A DNA stretch of 39,468 nt from Oscillospiraceae bacterium (GCA_902782125.1 CACZMA010000016.1:1-39468); one strand, 5' to 3'. Positions 7,378-16,119 are shown, counted from the first letter of the stretch. Notes: generated by a model not told the origin, from the letters alone. A program made the numbers and translations.

Positions 7378-8094
7378 ATGCACAGGAATTTCATATTTGA
7401 TCTCGACCAGACACTGCTTGATTTCCACGCTTCGGAACGCAGGGCGCTCGAGATCGTAGTGACCAAGAACGGCCTTAAGTTCACCGATGAAGTCTACGAT
7501 CACTTCAAGGCTAAGAACAAATCACTCTGGCTCGAACTCGAGAAAGGAACCATCAACCGCACCGAACTCTTCACCATTAGGTTCAATGATCTGTTCGACT
7601 TCTGCGAAGGTGACAGCACAGGTCTCGATCCTCTCGAAGTAAATGCCGACTTCATCAGGACGATGTCAGTCAACGGCGTGCCGATGCCGGGCGCGCTGGA
7701 ATTTGTCAGGAAACTCAGAGAAGAGATCCCGGGCGCACGCATATACATCGCTTCCAACGGCGCGACCATCAATGCACAGGGAAGGATGGCTTCGACCGGT
7801 CTCGATAAATTCATCGAGCATCTCTATATCAGCGAAGACATGGGCGTGAACAAGCCGGAGAAAGAGTTCTACGATATATGTCTGGAGGGCATCGGCGAGC
7901 CCAAAGAGACCTGCATAATGATCGGCGACTCACTCTCGTCTGACATGCTCGGCGCCAAAAACGCAGGTCTTGCTTCGGTGTGGTTCATGCCTTCAGGAGA
8001 TGTGGATGCGGCCGTGCGCGAATACGATATTGACTACTGCGCATCGAACTACGACGAGCTCTTCGAAGTGCTGAAAACTTGGAGCAACAGCTAG
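7378..8094 (+). CDS. yjjG-like: HAD-family phosphatase, YjjG-type nucleotidase
   Basis: A 238-residue haloacid dehalogenase-fold phosphatase. It has DLDQT (nucleophile Asp8, Asp10), 'IASNG' (motif II), the lysine in 'NKPEKEFYD' (motif III) and 'MIGDSLSSDMLGAKNAG' (motif IV), with a helical cap between motifs I and II. This layout and the N-terminal 'FDLDQTLLDF' fit the YjjG subgroup, which dephosphorylates (non-canonical) pyrimidine nucleotides. ATG 7378 is preferred because AAGGAG (7365-7370) is 7 nt upstream; a GTG at 7372 is too close. It lies 11 nt after the phosphoesterase stop, so the two are co-transcribed. Confidence 0.9.
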   Translation: MHRNFIFDLDQTLLDFHASERRALEIVVTKNGLKFTDEVYDHFKAKNKSLWLELEKGTINRTELFTIRFNDLFDFCEGDSTGLDPLEVNADFIRTMSVNGVPMPGALEFVRKLREEIPGARIYIASNGATINAQGRMASTGLDKFIEHLYISEDMGVNKPEKEFYDICLEGIGEPKETCIMIGDSLSSDMLGAKNAGLASVWFMPSGDVDAAVREYDIDYCASNYDELFEVLKTWSNS

Positions 8095-8156
8095 TTGCTT
8101 GTGCGCCTTTTGGTGCAGGTGCATACTTGAGGTATCAATCGCAAAGGAGACTCAAC

Positions 8157-8606
8157 ATGGAGACCAAAGACATACTTAAGAAGATAAGAGAAGACAATAA
8201 CCTCACGCAGGAAGAGTTCGCCGAGAGAGTACTGGTTACGAGGCAGGCGGTAAGCCGCTGGGAGACAGGCGAGACTCAGCCGAACACCGAGACGCTGAAG
8301 ATCCTCTCGCGCGAGTTCGACGTGTCGATCAACACTCTCCTCGGCAGCCCGAGACAGCTGTTCTGCCAGTGCTGCGGAATGCCGCTCTCCGAGGACATCA
8401 ACATCAGCAGGGAGCCGGATGGTTTCTTCAACGAGGACTACTGCAAGTGGTGCTACACCGACGGCGCGTTCGTGTATGAGACCAAGGACGATCTGCTAGA
8501 CTTCCTGATGGACCACATGCCCAATCCCGAAGGCCTGAACGACAACGACAGGCGCAGCCAGTACGACGGGTTGCTCTCGCAGCTCAAGCACTGGTACGAA
8601 GGGTAA
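8157..8606 (+). CDS. XRE-family regulator with zinc-ribbon domain
   Basis: A 149-residue protein. Residues 1-65 are a Cro/C1-type helix-turn-helix ('LTQEEFAERVLVTRQAVSRWETG'). It continues into a zinc-ribbon (FCQCCGMPLS ... YCKWCY) of the type often found on small clostridial regulators, then 'FVYETKDDLLDFLMDHM'. ATG 8157 follows AAAGGAGA. It stands 62 nt after the HAD gene and ends in a strong terminator, so it is probably the last gene of that operon. The signal sensed is unknown. Confidence 0.88.
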   Translation: METKDILKKIREDNNLTQEEFAERVLVTRQAVSRWETGETQPNTETLKILSREFDVSINTLLGSPRQLFCQCCGMPLSEDINISREPDGFFNEDYCKWCYTDGAFVYETKDDLLDFLMDHMPNPEGLNDNDRRSQYDGLLSQLKHWYEG

Positions 8607-8632
8607 GGCCTTCCTGAACATACAGCAAACCG

Positions 8633-8664
8633 TACAGCAGCGCTATCTGTGCTGCTGTATTTTT
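8633..8664 (+). terminator. Rho-independent terminator
   Basis: An 11-bp stem with one G-U pair (8633-8643 and 8649-8659), loop of 5, then TTTTT at 8660-8664, just after the XRE/zinc-ribbon gene. More ACAGCA/TGCTGT pairs lie at 8670-8780 and give this spacer a repetitive look. Confidence 0.85.
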
Positions 8665-8785
8665 GTGCCCGGAAGATGCTTTCTGACAGCAACCTGCACC
8701 GCACTGCTGTCTGCCGTGCTGTTTTTTCGCCTCGAAAAAGGCTGTTCTGACAGCACGACGCACTGCACGGCAGTCCTTGCTGCTG

Positions 8786-8791
8786 TATAAT
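8786..8791 (+). promoter_or_regulatory. -10 box of the GNAT gene
   Basis: TATAAT at 8786-8791 is 27 nt before the ATG at 8819. A weak -35-like CTGCAC lies 17 nt upstream (8763-8768). Confidence 0.45.
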
Positions 8792-8818
8792 GGACAAAAA
8801 CCAAGGACACACTGCACA

Positions 8819-9298
8819 ATGACTATCCGCGAATACAGACAAGAAGACCTTCCGGCCATGACCGCCATCTGGAACGAGGTGGTGGAGGAGGGCAATGCTT
8901 TCCCGCAGGACGAACCGCTGGACGAAGAGACAGGCGCGGCGTTCTTTGCTTCGCAGAGCTACACCGGCGTTGCTGAAGAAGACGGCACGATATACGGACT
9001 TTACATCCTGCATCCGAACAATGTCGGCAGGTGCGGACACATATGCAATGCGAGCTATGCGGTCTCGTCCGGATCCAGAGGCAGACACATCGGCGAGCAG
9101 CTGGTCAAGGATTGTCTGACGCAGGGCAGGCGCCTCGGCTTCCGAGTGCTGCAGTTCAATGCGGTCGTCGAGAGCAATATCCATGCGAGGCACCTGTACG
9201 AGAGACTCGGTTTCACGCAGCTCGGCACGATCACGGGTGGTTTCCGAATGAAGGACGGCAGCTATGTGAACATCTGCCCGTATTACCGCGAACTGTAA
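8819..9298 (+). CDS. GNAT-family N-acetyltransferase
   Basis: A 159-residue acetyl-CoA-dependent acetyltransferase. The core motif 'YAVSSGSRGRHIGEQLVKDCL' (about 81-101) is the pyrophosphate loop (R/Q-x-x-G-x-G/A) of the fold. It is followed by 'FRVLQFNAVVESNIHARHLYERLGF', the usual N...A..LYE..GF end. It is closest in look to L-amino-acid or phosphinothricin-type acetyltransferases, but the substrate cannot be assigned. ATG 8819 follows AAGGA 12 nt upstream. It is a single-gene unit between a terminator and the sigma-factor gene. Confidence 0.88.
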   Translation: MTIREYRQEDLPAMTAIWNEVVEEGNAFPQDEPLDEETGAAFFASQSYTGVAEEDGTIYGLYILHPNNVGRCGHICNASYAVSSGSRGRHIGEQLVKDCLTQGRRLGFRVLQFNAVVESNIHARHLYERLGFTQLGTITGGFRMKDGSYVNICPYYREL

Positions 9299-9376
9299 GA
9301 ACTTCAAGAAAATTCAAAACAAAATGAACCCAAAGCACTCCTGCTCCGTCTTACTTATGTAAACGGTCGGTCCAAA

Positions 9377-9417
9377 CTACACATGTAGTGGTATTATTAG
9401 TCGGATTCGACCGAATC
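9377..9417 (+). promoter_or_regulatory. Two inverted repeats and a -10-like box before the sigma-factor fusion
   Basis: CTACA-CA-TGTAG (9377-9388) and GATTCG-AC-CGAATC (9404-9417) flank TATTAT (9392-9397). The repeats lie 24-64 nt before the ATG at 9441 and could be binding sites for a regulator or for the sigma factor's own promoter. No consensus -35 is visible. Confidence 0.35.
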
Positions 9418-9440
9418 AGACGAAAGGCAAGACAAGGGCA

Positions 9441-11726
9441 ATGGCAACAAACGATTACGAAGAATTCGCCGGACTGGTAAGGCGTTACAGGGAAGGCGAC
9501 AACGAAGCTTTCGAGAAGATATATGAGAAGACGTCGAGGGGTGTGTATGCGACATGTCTCGGCGTGCTGGCAGATCCGGAGGATGCGGAAGATGCGATGC
9601 AGGAGACATACATCTCGGTCCTTGGCAACATTGATTCACTGGACAAGGACAAGACGCTCGTCGCCTGGATCAACAGGATAGCGGTAAACAAGAGCCTCGA
9701 TATCGTCCGTAAGAGGAAGGGCGATGTCCGTTACGATGAGGCGGCCATGGAAGATGAGATAACTGAAGACGGCCCCGATAACATACCCGAGTACTACATC
9801 ACCGAGCAGAGCAAGCGCGACACGCTGAACGGCATATTGAGGAGCGAACTGTCGGATGTGCAGTACCGGACCGTATTCCTTTACTACTACGATGAGATGT
9901 CGGTAGAAGAGATCTCGTCGGTCATGGACTGCCCCGAGGGTACGGTGAAGACGAGGCTCAAGTCCTCGCGCGCACTTATCCGCAGGGCGGTCGAACAGTA
10001 TGAGCAGGAAAGCAATGACAGTCTCGAGCCTGCAGCAGCATCCGTGTCGCTGTCGAGGTATTTCGCCGCGTTCGCAGGTGCTCTTGCAGTACCTCCGGCA
10101 GCAGCAATACTCGGCGCAATAACGGGCGCGGTTATACCTTCGGCGGTGGCGGCGGCAGGGGCAAGGACAGTTGCTGCAAAGTCAGCTTCAGGCGCAGTAG
10201 CGAAAGGTGCGGCAAAGGCGGCCGGTTCTGCAGCAGCCAGGACAGGATTCTTTACTACGGCTGCAGGCAAAGCCGTAATAGTAGCGGCTGCTGCTGCGGT
10301 GGTCATACCTGCAGGGATAGGCGTCGCATACCTGGTAAACAGCAGCCGTGCGGAAGAACCTGAAGAGACCACGGAAGAGGTATTCGAATCTGAAACGGAA
10401 GAGAGTGCAGGCATGCCTTGGGCGGAGCCTGTGGTCACAGAGACTGCCGAGACGAGGGAGACCCAGCCTGCGATGGCCGACGTCGCGCTGACAGACCTGC
10501 CTGACTACGATAAACTGAAGAGCTTTATCTCGAGGTGGTCTTACCATGAATACGACCACGATAATGTGCCTGATGATTTTGTGTTAAACAAGTTCCTCAT
10601 AACGGATGCGGGCCTGCTCGTGGATATCGCGAGCTACTATCCCGACTACGATGCTTATGCCGAGTACGATGATCCGCAGGGACTCTTCGCAGGCATTCCC
10701 GGATACCGCGTGGGCGAAGATCAGCTCATGTGGATAGAGGAGAATATCCTTAATATCTCTGAAGAAGATATTGTGCGCATTAACGGCAATGTAGCGACTT
10801 CGACGGACGGAACATACTACAGCGGCGGATACTTTGCCGACGGATATCTCTGGTATACGCGCGGCTGGGGCGGATACTCGATGTGCGAGACCGTAATAGC
10901 TGCGCAGACGGACGGCAAGTATTACTACATTACGTCAGTTGAATACGATGACCTCGCGATGGAGAACGACCCGGGATACAACCCTCTTAAGGACGGCCAG
11001 AGATATGACTATGTCATGGAGTACAAGGACATCGGAGGCGCTTATTACTGGACGATCTTAAGCTGCGGCATAAGTTCGTCCGTATATACCGAAGGCGACG
11101 ATATGTCCATGTTCCTCCCGGAGGCTTTCTCGTGTCCGGATACCGGCTGGAAGACTGCCTATGCGGGAATAGTACAGAACATCAAGCCGGAGGATTTTGA
11201 TAACGGATACAACGAAGGATCCTATCAGGAGATACTCTGCGATCTTGTCTTCATCAATGACGACGATATCCCTGAGCTCATATTAAGTGTCGATGTCGAC
11301 GGGTACGTCCGCTGGGGCAAGCTCTATACCTTTACCGGAGGCGAGGCTGTCCTTCTCAAGAGCCTGTACGGCTATGAGGACTGCTATAACACATACGAGC
11401 CCCGCGGCAACTGCATCGTGACGGGCGGCGGAATCGAGGAGAACGGCGGATGGTCCGGAACATACATCGGACACATGACGGATGATCTTATGTCTCTGGA
11501 TAACCTCTCGCTCGTGAAGTCGAACTACGACATGCTGCAGTACGGGAGTGTGTACGAGGACCCGAATGCATACTCTACGGTAAGGTATTACTACTTTGAC
11601 CCTGTGACTTCCCAAAAAGTCGAGATCAGCGAGGAAGAATACTATTCATATCTTCCGGACGAGACTGTGCAGCCTCTCAAGGGGACGATGTCAACTGACT
11701 ATTTCCTCGAGGCGCTCGGGGTGTAA
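9441..11726 (+). CDS. ECF-type sigma factor fused to a membrane segment and large outer domain
   Basis: A 761-residue protein with an unusual architecture. Residues 10-92 are sigma-70 region 2 ('VLADPEDAEDAMQETYISVLGNI', 'INRIAVNKSLDIVRKRK'). Residues 130-185 are region 4 ('DEMSVEEISSVMDCPEGTVKTRLKSSR'). A very alanine-rich stretch (about 205-300) ends in a transmembrane helix at 277-299, and about 460 residues follow that should lie outside the cell. The outer part opens with an acidic Glu/Thr linker and has repeated Tyr/Gly/Asp-rich segments; I recognise no catalytic motif. In ordinary systems the membrane anti-sigma and sensor are separate proteins. ATG 9441 has only a weak AAGGGC upstream. 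Low-complexity Ala codons make nearby frames look open. Confidence 0.88.
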   Translation: MATNDYEEFAGLVRRYREGDNEAFEKIYEKTSRGVYATCLGVLADPEDAEDAMQETYISVLGNIDSLDKDKTLVAWINRIAVNKSLDIVRKRKGDVRYDEAAMEDEITEDGPDNIPEYYITEQSKRDTLNGILRSELSDVQYRTVFLYYYDEMSVEEISSVMDCPEGTVKTRLKSSRALIRRAVEQYEQESNDSLEPAAASVSLSRYFAAFAGALAVPPAAAILGAITGAVIPSAVAAAGARTVAAKSASGAVAKGAAKAAGSAAARTGFFTTAAGKAVIVAAAAAVVIPAGIGVAYLVNSSRAEEPEETTEEVFESETEESAGMPWAEPVVTETAETRETQPAMADVALTDLPDYDKLKSFISRWSYHEYDHDNVPDDFVLNKFLITDAGLLVDIASYYPDYDAYAEYDDPQGLFAGIPGYRVGEDQLMWIEENILNISEEDIVRINGNVATSTDGTYYSGGYFADGYLWYTRGWGGYSMCETVIAAQTDGKYYYITSVEYDDLAMENDPGYNPLKDGQRYDYVMEYKDIGGAYYWTILSCGISSSVYTEGDDMSMFLPEAFSCPDTGWKTAYAGIVQNIKPEDFDNGYNEGSYQEILCDLVFINDDDIPELILSVDVDGYVRWGKLYTFTGGEAVLLKSLYGYEDCYNTYEPRGNCIVTGGGIEENGGWSGTYIGHMTDDLMSLDNLSLVKSNYDMLQYGSVYEDPNAYSTVRYYYFDPVTSQKVEISEEEYYSYLPDETVQPLKGTMSTDYFLEALGV

Positions 11727-11749
11727 GATGGTATAAGGAGGGCAGAGCT

Positions 11750-12550
11750 ATGAGCACCGATATCAGCAGCATCACGACCGAAGGCATCACGATGAGATAT
11801 ATGAAGTTCGGGGCAGGTCCCAGGACAATGGTCATACTTCCCGGTCTTGCTGTTAAGAGCGTGCTGCTCTCGGCCGATGCCATAGCAAACCAGTATAAGT
11901 CAGTAACGGAAGACTTCACCGTATACCTCTTCGACAGGAGAGAGGCTCTTCCCGACAACTACACCATCGAGCAGATGGCGGAAGACACCGTCAAGGTGAT
12001 GAAAGCACTCGGACTCTCCGGGGTGTATCTCTTCGGCGCTTCGCAGGGCGGCATGATGAGCCTCGTGATCGCGGCAAGATATCCTGAGCTTGTCTCAAAG
12101 CTCGTGGCGGGTTCCACTTGCGCGAGATTCGACGACAGCAACAGCGCTCTCTCAGAATGGGTAACACTTGCCGAAGAAGGCAGGGGCGAGGATCTCTGCC
12201 TCGGGTTCGCATCGAAGATCTATCCTGCATCGATAGCAGAAGCCACGCAGGATTTCTTCGCAGATACCGGAAGGTCCGTGACGGAAGAAGAGTTTGCCCG
12301 GTTCGTTGTTTTCGCGAAAGCAACAGACGGCTTCGACATCACACCTGAACTTAAGAACATAGAATGCCCCGTGCTGGTCCTCGGTGCGGAAGACGATCTC
12401 GTTCTCGGAGGACAGGCTTCAAGGGACATCTACGAGGCTCTCGAACCGCAGGGTAAGGCAGAGCTCTACATGTACGACGGATACGGTCATGCGGCCTTCG
12501 ATACGGCTCCGGATTACCTCGCACGTATGTGCGCGTTCTTTTTAGCGTAA
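11750..12550 (+). CDS. Alpha/beta-fold hydrolase
   Basis: A 266-residue serine hydrolase. The nucleophile elbow GASQGG is at about residue 100 (Ser102), the acid lies in 'GAEDDLV', and the catalytic His is in 'YGHAAFD' near residue 249. A helical lid lies between strands 6 and 7. No signal peptide is present, so it acts in the cytoplasm. ATG 11750 follows AAGGAGGG (11735-11742), 23 nt after the sigma fusion's stop, so the two are probably co-transcribed. The substrate is unknown; families with this layout include esterases, haloperoxidase-like enzymes and proline iminopeptidase relatives. Confidence 0.88.
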   Translation: MSTDISSITTEGITMRYMKFGAGPRTMVILPGLAVKSVLLSADAIANQYKSVTEDFTVYLFDRREALPDNYTIEQMAEDTVKVMKALGLSGVYLFGASQGGMMSLVIAARYPELVSKLVAGSTCARFDDSNSALSEWVTLAEEGRGEDLCLGFASKIYPASIAEATQDFFADTGRSVTEEEFARFVVFAKATDGFDITPELKNIECPVLVLGAEDDLVLGGQASRDIYEALEPQGKAELYMYDGYGHAAFDTAPDYLARMCAFFLA

Positions 12551-12570
12551 ACCGCCAAACGAGAAAATTA

Positions 12571-12585
12571 TATCGAAAATCGATA
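12571..12585. repeat. Inverted repeat TATCGA-AAA-TCGATA
   Basis: A perfect 6-bp inverted repeat just after the hydrolase stop. It has no T-tract on the plus strand, so a terminator role is doubtful; it lies just upstream of the DUF2975 promoter and may be an operator. Confidence 0.35.
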
Positions 12586-12593
12586 AAAAACTC

Positions 12594-12641
12594 TTGAAAA
12601 ACAGAAAACTGAGTGTTACCATACCGGTATAAGGTCGACCT
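12594..12641 (+). promoter_or_regulatory. Promoter with two adjacent palindromes before the DUF2975 operon
   Basis: TTGAAA (12594-12599) and TACCAT (12617-12622) are 17 nt apart, a good sigma-A fit. The -10 overlaps the perfect 10-bp palindrome ATACCGGTAT (12621-12630), and AGGTCGACCT (12632-12641) follows one base later. Their place at the start of transcription suggests operators, perhaps for the small XRE protein two genes downstream. Confidence 0.55.
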
Positions 12642-12665
12642 AATCCTATATCGGAGGTACATACT

Positions 12666-13118
12666 ATGGGCTATAACAATGGGATCATCAGATGGACGAA
12701 GATCGCCACACTCATGTTCATTGGCATAACGGTAGTAGGCGATATCTTCGGAATCGTTATTACGAAGTATATCGCGCTTATCTGGGCGGGAGTCACCGAG
12801 ATCGAGAAGATCTCTATGCTCGCGGTAGTGTTCTATCTCGGAACAGTCGGAGCATACGTAGTTCTCTTCTCACTTCTGAAGCTTCTTACCAACATGAGCA
12901 AGGATAAGGTCTTCGACCGTCAGAACACCAAGCTGATGGGCATCATCACGGCAGCACTCATAGGCATCGCAGTTGTATGCGTCGCAGGCGGATTCATCTG
13001 GTTCGGATGCTGGGAACTTACTATCGTGTCGCTGTTCATGGCACTGGTCGTAATGAGCGTTAAGGTCGTTTTCGACAAGGCCATTACGATGAAGGAAGAG
13101 ATGGATCTTACGATCTAA
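12666..13118 (+). CDS. DUF2975 membrane protein
   Basis: A 150-residue protein with four predicted transmembrane helices (about 10-35, 45-68, 96-118, 121-142). The 'KDKVFDRQNTKLMGIITAALI' segment between helices 2 and 3 is typical of DUF2975, a family regularly paired with a tiny YozG-like XRE regulator. That pairing holds here, with the regulator 16 nt downstream. ATG 12666 follows CGGAGG. Function is unknown; the pair is often thought to act as a regulator with a membrane partner. Confidence 0.85.
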   Translation: MGYNNGIIRWTKIATLMFIGITVVGDIFGIVITKYIALIWAGVTEIEKISMLAVVFYLGTVGAYVVLFSLLKLLTNMSKDKVFDRQNTKLMGIITAALIGIAVVCVAGGFIWFGCWELTIVSLFMALVVMSVKVVFDKAITMKEEMDLTI

Positions 13119-13134
13119 GGGAAGGAGGAAGATC

Positions 13135-13338
13135 ATGATCATAGTTAATCTGGATGTAATGATGGCAAAACGCAAGATCTCCTCCGGAGAACTGGCTGCA
13201 AGAGTGGGGATAACTCAGGCAAACCTGTCGATACTTAAGAACCAGAAGGCAAAGGCCGTAAGGTTCTCGACTCTCAACGATATATGCAAGGCACTTGACT
13301 GCCAGCCGGGAGATATTCTCGAGTACAAAGAGGACTGA
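13135..13338 (+). CDS. YozG-like small XRE transcriptional regulator
   Basis: A 67-residue protein that is almost only a Cro/C1 helix-turn-helix ('SSGELAARVGITQANLSILKNQKAKAVRFSTLNDICKALDCQPGDILEY'). This size and sequence pattern are characteristic of the regulators that accompany DUF2975 proteins. ATG 13135 is behind GAAGGAGGAAG. It is likely to control its own operon through the palindromes at 12621-12641, which is inference. Confidence 0.9.
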   Translation: MIIVNLDVMMAKRKISSGELAARVGITQANLSILKNQKAKAVRFSTLNDICKALDCQPGDILEYKED

Positions 13339-13344
13339 TCATAA

Positions 13345-14664
13345 ATGAACAACACAGTAACACTTAAGAGGCTGGGGATCGCCCTGGCCTATCCCTTGGC
13401 ATACGCCTATGTTAGGCTGATGACGGACTTCAACAACACTTTCATGATAGATCCGTCAGGCGGAAACGGACATATGAAGGTCTCGATCGCATATCCGCTG
13501 TTCGCACTTATATTCATCGTTATCAATGAATTGGTAAGGCGCGGACGCCGCGGCAATGAGGCGCCTTCAACAGAGACTGTATTCTGGTACGGCATTACAT
13601 TCCTGGCAGGACTTACGGCATGCTTCGGCCCGAATGAACTGCTCTCGCTCTTCGGAATGCATCTGAGCGCCGTATATTCGGTCCTGGTATCGAATAATGT
13701 CCTTCTCGGAGGAGGCACTTCAGGATTCCTTCCGGCAGATCTCATAAGCGGCTTCTGCGTAAGGCCTTTCGCAGGTTTTCCGAACGTAGTTCTCGACTGG
13801 AGGTTCTTCGGCAAGTCTTCGGATGAAGGAGCTGGATCAGGTGCGCGCATCAAGAGTCTGATCGGCGGCATCGTATTTACAGTCCTGATGTGCGGCCTGC
13901 TTCTGATGTCGATCGGCTTCATGGCAATGATCGACGCGGATCTCGCACATGTGATCGAAACGGTGCTTAACGGATTGTTCAGCTATCTGAGCTTCAAGAC
14001 TGTTGCCGAGATAATAGTCCGCATGATCTTCGCGGTGCCCGTATGCTTCTATCTGTACGGTCTCATCTCAAGGTCTGCATCATCCGACGGTAAGAACGAG
14101 AGCAAGGTTGCTTCCGTGCTCAACAGTCTCCGTGCCAAGGGCAAGACGGTATCTTCGACGCTCGTCTATATCGCGGCAGGAGTATTCGTCGCAGCGTATG
14201 CAGTGTTCTTCGTTAAGCGTCTTATGTACATGCTCGGCGGATTCACCGGAACCGTGCCGGAAGGCATGCTCGTCTCGCACTATGCCAGGGAAGGATTCTT
14301 CGAGTTAGCCGGGATCATGGCGGTAAATATGTGCGTTTACCTCGCGATCACCCTTCTCGGCAAGACCGATGAGGGCGGCAGGTTCTCGAAAGCAGCGCGT
14401 GTCCTTGTGACTATGCTGATGTCGGAGAGTATCGTTTTCGCTGTGGTCGCGATGAGCAAGCTTGTGCTCTACTACAGTATCTACGGTTATACGCCGCTGA
14501 GGATCCTCGCGATGTGGGGCACTCTCGCGCTGGGATTTGCTTCCGTGATGACGATCCTTACCGTGAACCGCTCGAGGACGCACGTCCGCGCAGGTATCCT
14601 CTTTACCGCGGTATCGTACATCGCCATCTGCGTGCTGTCAGGAATACTGGAGGCTTTGAGTTGA
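13345..14664 (+). CDS. DUF4173/DUF4153-like polytopic membrane protein
   Basis: A 439-residue membrane protein with about 10-12 hydrophobic segments. The stretch 'YAREGFFELAGIMAVNMCVY' and the later 'YSIYGYTPLRILAMWG' match the conserved features of the DUF4153/DUF4173 family as I know it. It starts at ATG 13345, 7 nt after the XRE gene, with GAGG 11 nt upstream, and so is the third gene of this operon. The molecular role of the family is not known. Confidence 0.8.
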   Translation: MNNTVTLKRLGIALAYPLAYAYVRLMTDFNNTFMIDPSGGNGHMKVSIAYPLFALIFIVINELVRRGRRGNEAPSTETVFWYGITFLAGLTACFGPNELLSLFGMHLSAVYSVLVSNNVLLGGGTSGFLPADLISGFCVRPFAGFPNVVLDWRFFGKSSDEGAGSGARIKSLIGGIVFTVLMCGLLLMSIGFMAMIDADLAHVIETVLNGLFSYLSFKTVAEIIVRMIFAVPVCFYLYGLISRSASSDGKNESKVASVLNSLRAKGKTVSSTLVYIAAGVFVAAYAVFFVKRLMYMLGGFTGTVPEGMLVSHYAREGFFELAGIMAVNMCVYLAITLLGKTDEGGRFSKAARVLVTMLMSESIVFAVVAMSKLVLYYSIYGYTPLRILAMWGTLALGFASVMTILTVNRSRTHVRAGILFTAVSYIAICVLSGILEALS

Positions 14665-14745
14665 TATGGCAATGAAGAAGGCAGAGTTCACTCGCATTAT
14701 CTGTTGTTGTAGAATGTAGGCAGTATAAATTCTGTGAGGTTATCT

Positions 14746-15591
14746 ATGATCAATGTTAATCCCGGTGTAACGAGTGTCTTCAAGCAGGCTGTCCTTCTGA
14801 TAGCTACTGATGTCTGGATCAGGGAATGTCCCAGGGAGGTCAGGAGAGAGGATTACTACTGCTATCTCAAGTTCGACTCGGAGGATGCCTGTGCAGAAGC
14901 CGTAAAGGGCAGGCAGACACAGCCTGTATTCTCTGTGGAGAGGATTATCGAGCCGGCTGATGTGTTCCAGTATAAGACACCGGGCGGTGAGCCGGAACTG
15001 TATATAAGACCTCGCGGAACTCAGAGCTTCTACGGCATGGATTGTTCCGACTGTGCTGACGATAAAGCGGCTTTTGCCAAGTTGATGAATGTGATGCCTG
15101 ATGAGAGTCAGATCATGAGCAGCCTTTGTGATGAACAGGATCACGTAATGATCAGCTTCAGCTGCAGTGCCAATTACGAGAAGTTCTTTACCATCGTTCT
15201 GTTCAGAGACGGCAATGCCTACTATTACGAGAATCCGCTCATAGGAGCACCTGATGCTGACCATGCCAAAGAGCGTGAGGCAGAGCTGGAGCAGATGCTC
15301 GGCAAGATCGATGAAGAGACTCTTATCAGCGATATGACCCGCTGTGTGCAGAACTGCAATCTGTGGAAATCGATGAAGAGCGTTAAGGCTCCGGTCGAGA
15401 ACAGGGGACAGAGAGGGTTCTTTATCGATTATTCGGTGTATAACAGAGAGCCGTATTCATATAGCTATGAGCCTGATGATAAGACGAAGAAAGAATATCA
15501 GTCCAAAGGTCTCTGCGATTACTGCGGCAGCTCCTTCGAGGCATCTCTTATCAAGAAGTGCCGGATCTGCGGACAGAGGAAAGATTACTGA
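14746..15591 (+). CDS. Unknown protein with C-terminal zinc ribbon
   Basis: A 281-residue soluble protein. I recognise no domain in residues 1-240, which are mixed alpha/beta by eye and carry several cysteines. The last 30 residues form a four-cysteine zinc ribbon (CDYCG ... CRICG). ATG 14746 follows GTGAGG; a GTG at 14734 is the alternative start. The preceding spacer holds a TATAAA (14724-14729). It ends 7 nt from the convergent TM2 gene's stop. Confidence 0.7.
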   Translation: MINVNPGVTSVFKQAVLLIATDVWIRECPREVRREDYYCYLKFDSEDACAEAVKGRQTQPVFSVERIIEPADVFQYKTPGGEPELYIRPRGTQSFYGMDCSDCADDKAAFAKLMNVMPDESQIMSSLCDEQDHVMISFSCSANYEKFFTIVLFRDGNAYYYENPLIGAPDADHAKEREAELEQMLGKIDEETLISDMTRCVQNCNLWKSMKSVKAPVENRGQRGFFIDYSVYNREPYSYSYEPDDKTKKEYQSKGLCDYCGSSFEASLIKKCRICGQRKDY

Positions 15592-15598
15592 TCCGGAT

Positions 15599-16087
15599 TC
15601 AGGCTCTCTTTTTACCGCTGCTGTATTTGCGGCTGGTGGCCAGTAAGACGATACCTTCTATCACGCCCCAGAGCCAAGAGAAATAACCCGGAGACATCCA
15701 TACGGTCAAGTCCGAGGTCGGCGGCATGAAGTCAATGCCAAGATCGCTTATGCCGCCGCTGCTGAGAATATCGATGAACAGCAGTGCAATTGGCAAAAAC
15801 GGCACTATGATCAATAGTATATGGAGAACGCCTCGTACAGGCTGCTTCATTAAGAAGTTATGCACACCCAGATAGCCGAAGAAGATTCCCAGAACTCCGG
15901 ATGCGATAACCCGTTCACGGCTGAACCTGCCGTATTTGTCCTTCTTGACCGGTTCGGTTCTCGGCGGTTCAGAGGGAGCGGCGGGTGGCACAGGCTGTGT
16001 ATAGGAAGGATTGCTCACAGGTGTTCCGCAGTTGCGGCAGAATCTCGCCTGATCGTTTACTTGTGCACCGCAGTTTGAACAGAACAT
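15599..16087 (-). CDS. Zinc-ribbon and TM2-domain membrane protein
   Basis: A 162-residue protein. Residues 1-25 are a zinc ribbon (FCSNCG ... FCRNCG), followed by a proline-rich linker (about 27-48). A TM2-like pair of helices comes next ('VLGIFFGYLGVHNFLMKQPVRGVLHILL'), with a third hydrophobic stretch near 135-150. TM2 proteins of this kind are common in Clostridia and have no firm function. ATG 16087 follows CGGAGG. It is convergent with the zinc-ribbon gene and divergent from the small membrane pair at 16165. Confidence 0.85.
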   Translation of the reverse strand: MFCSNCGAQVNDQARFCRNCGTPVSNPSYTQPVPPAAPSEPPRTEPVKKDKYGRFSRERVIASGVLGIFFGYLGVHNFLMKQPVRGVLHILLIIVPFLPIALLFIDILSSGGISDLGIDFMPPTSDLTVWMSPGYFSWLWGVIEGIVLLATSRKYSSGKKRA

Positions 16088-16119
16088 CGACTACCTCCGT
16101 AAATATGTCAGATTGATAG

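Noticed and set aside
8670..8790. Repeated ACAGCA/TGCTGT units suggesting a CRISPR-like or tandem array
   Set aside because: Unit spacing and sequence are irregular and too short; better seen as overlapping hairpins near a terminator.
8453..9307. 284-codon minus-strand frame across the GNAT gene
   Set aside because: It lies opposite a complete GNAT gene and runs through its terminator-like spacer; composition is not protein-like.
9887..10438. 183-codon alanine/threonine-rich minus-strand frame
   Set aside because: It mirrors the alanine-rich linker of the sigma fusion; low complexity and no start signal.
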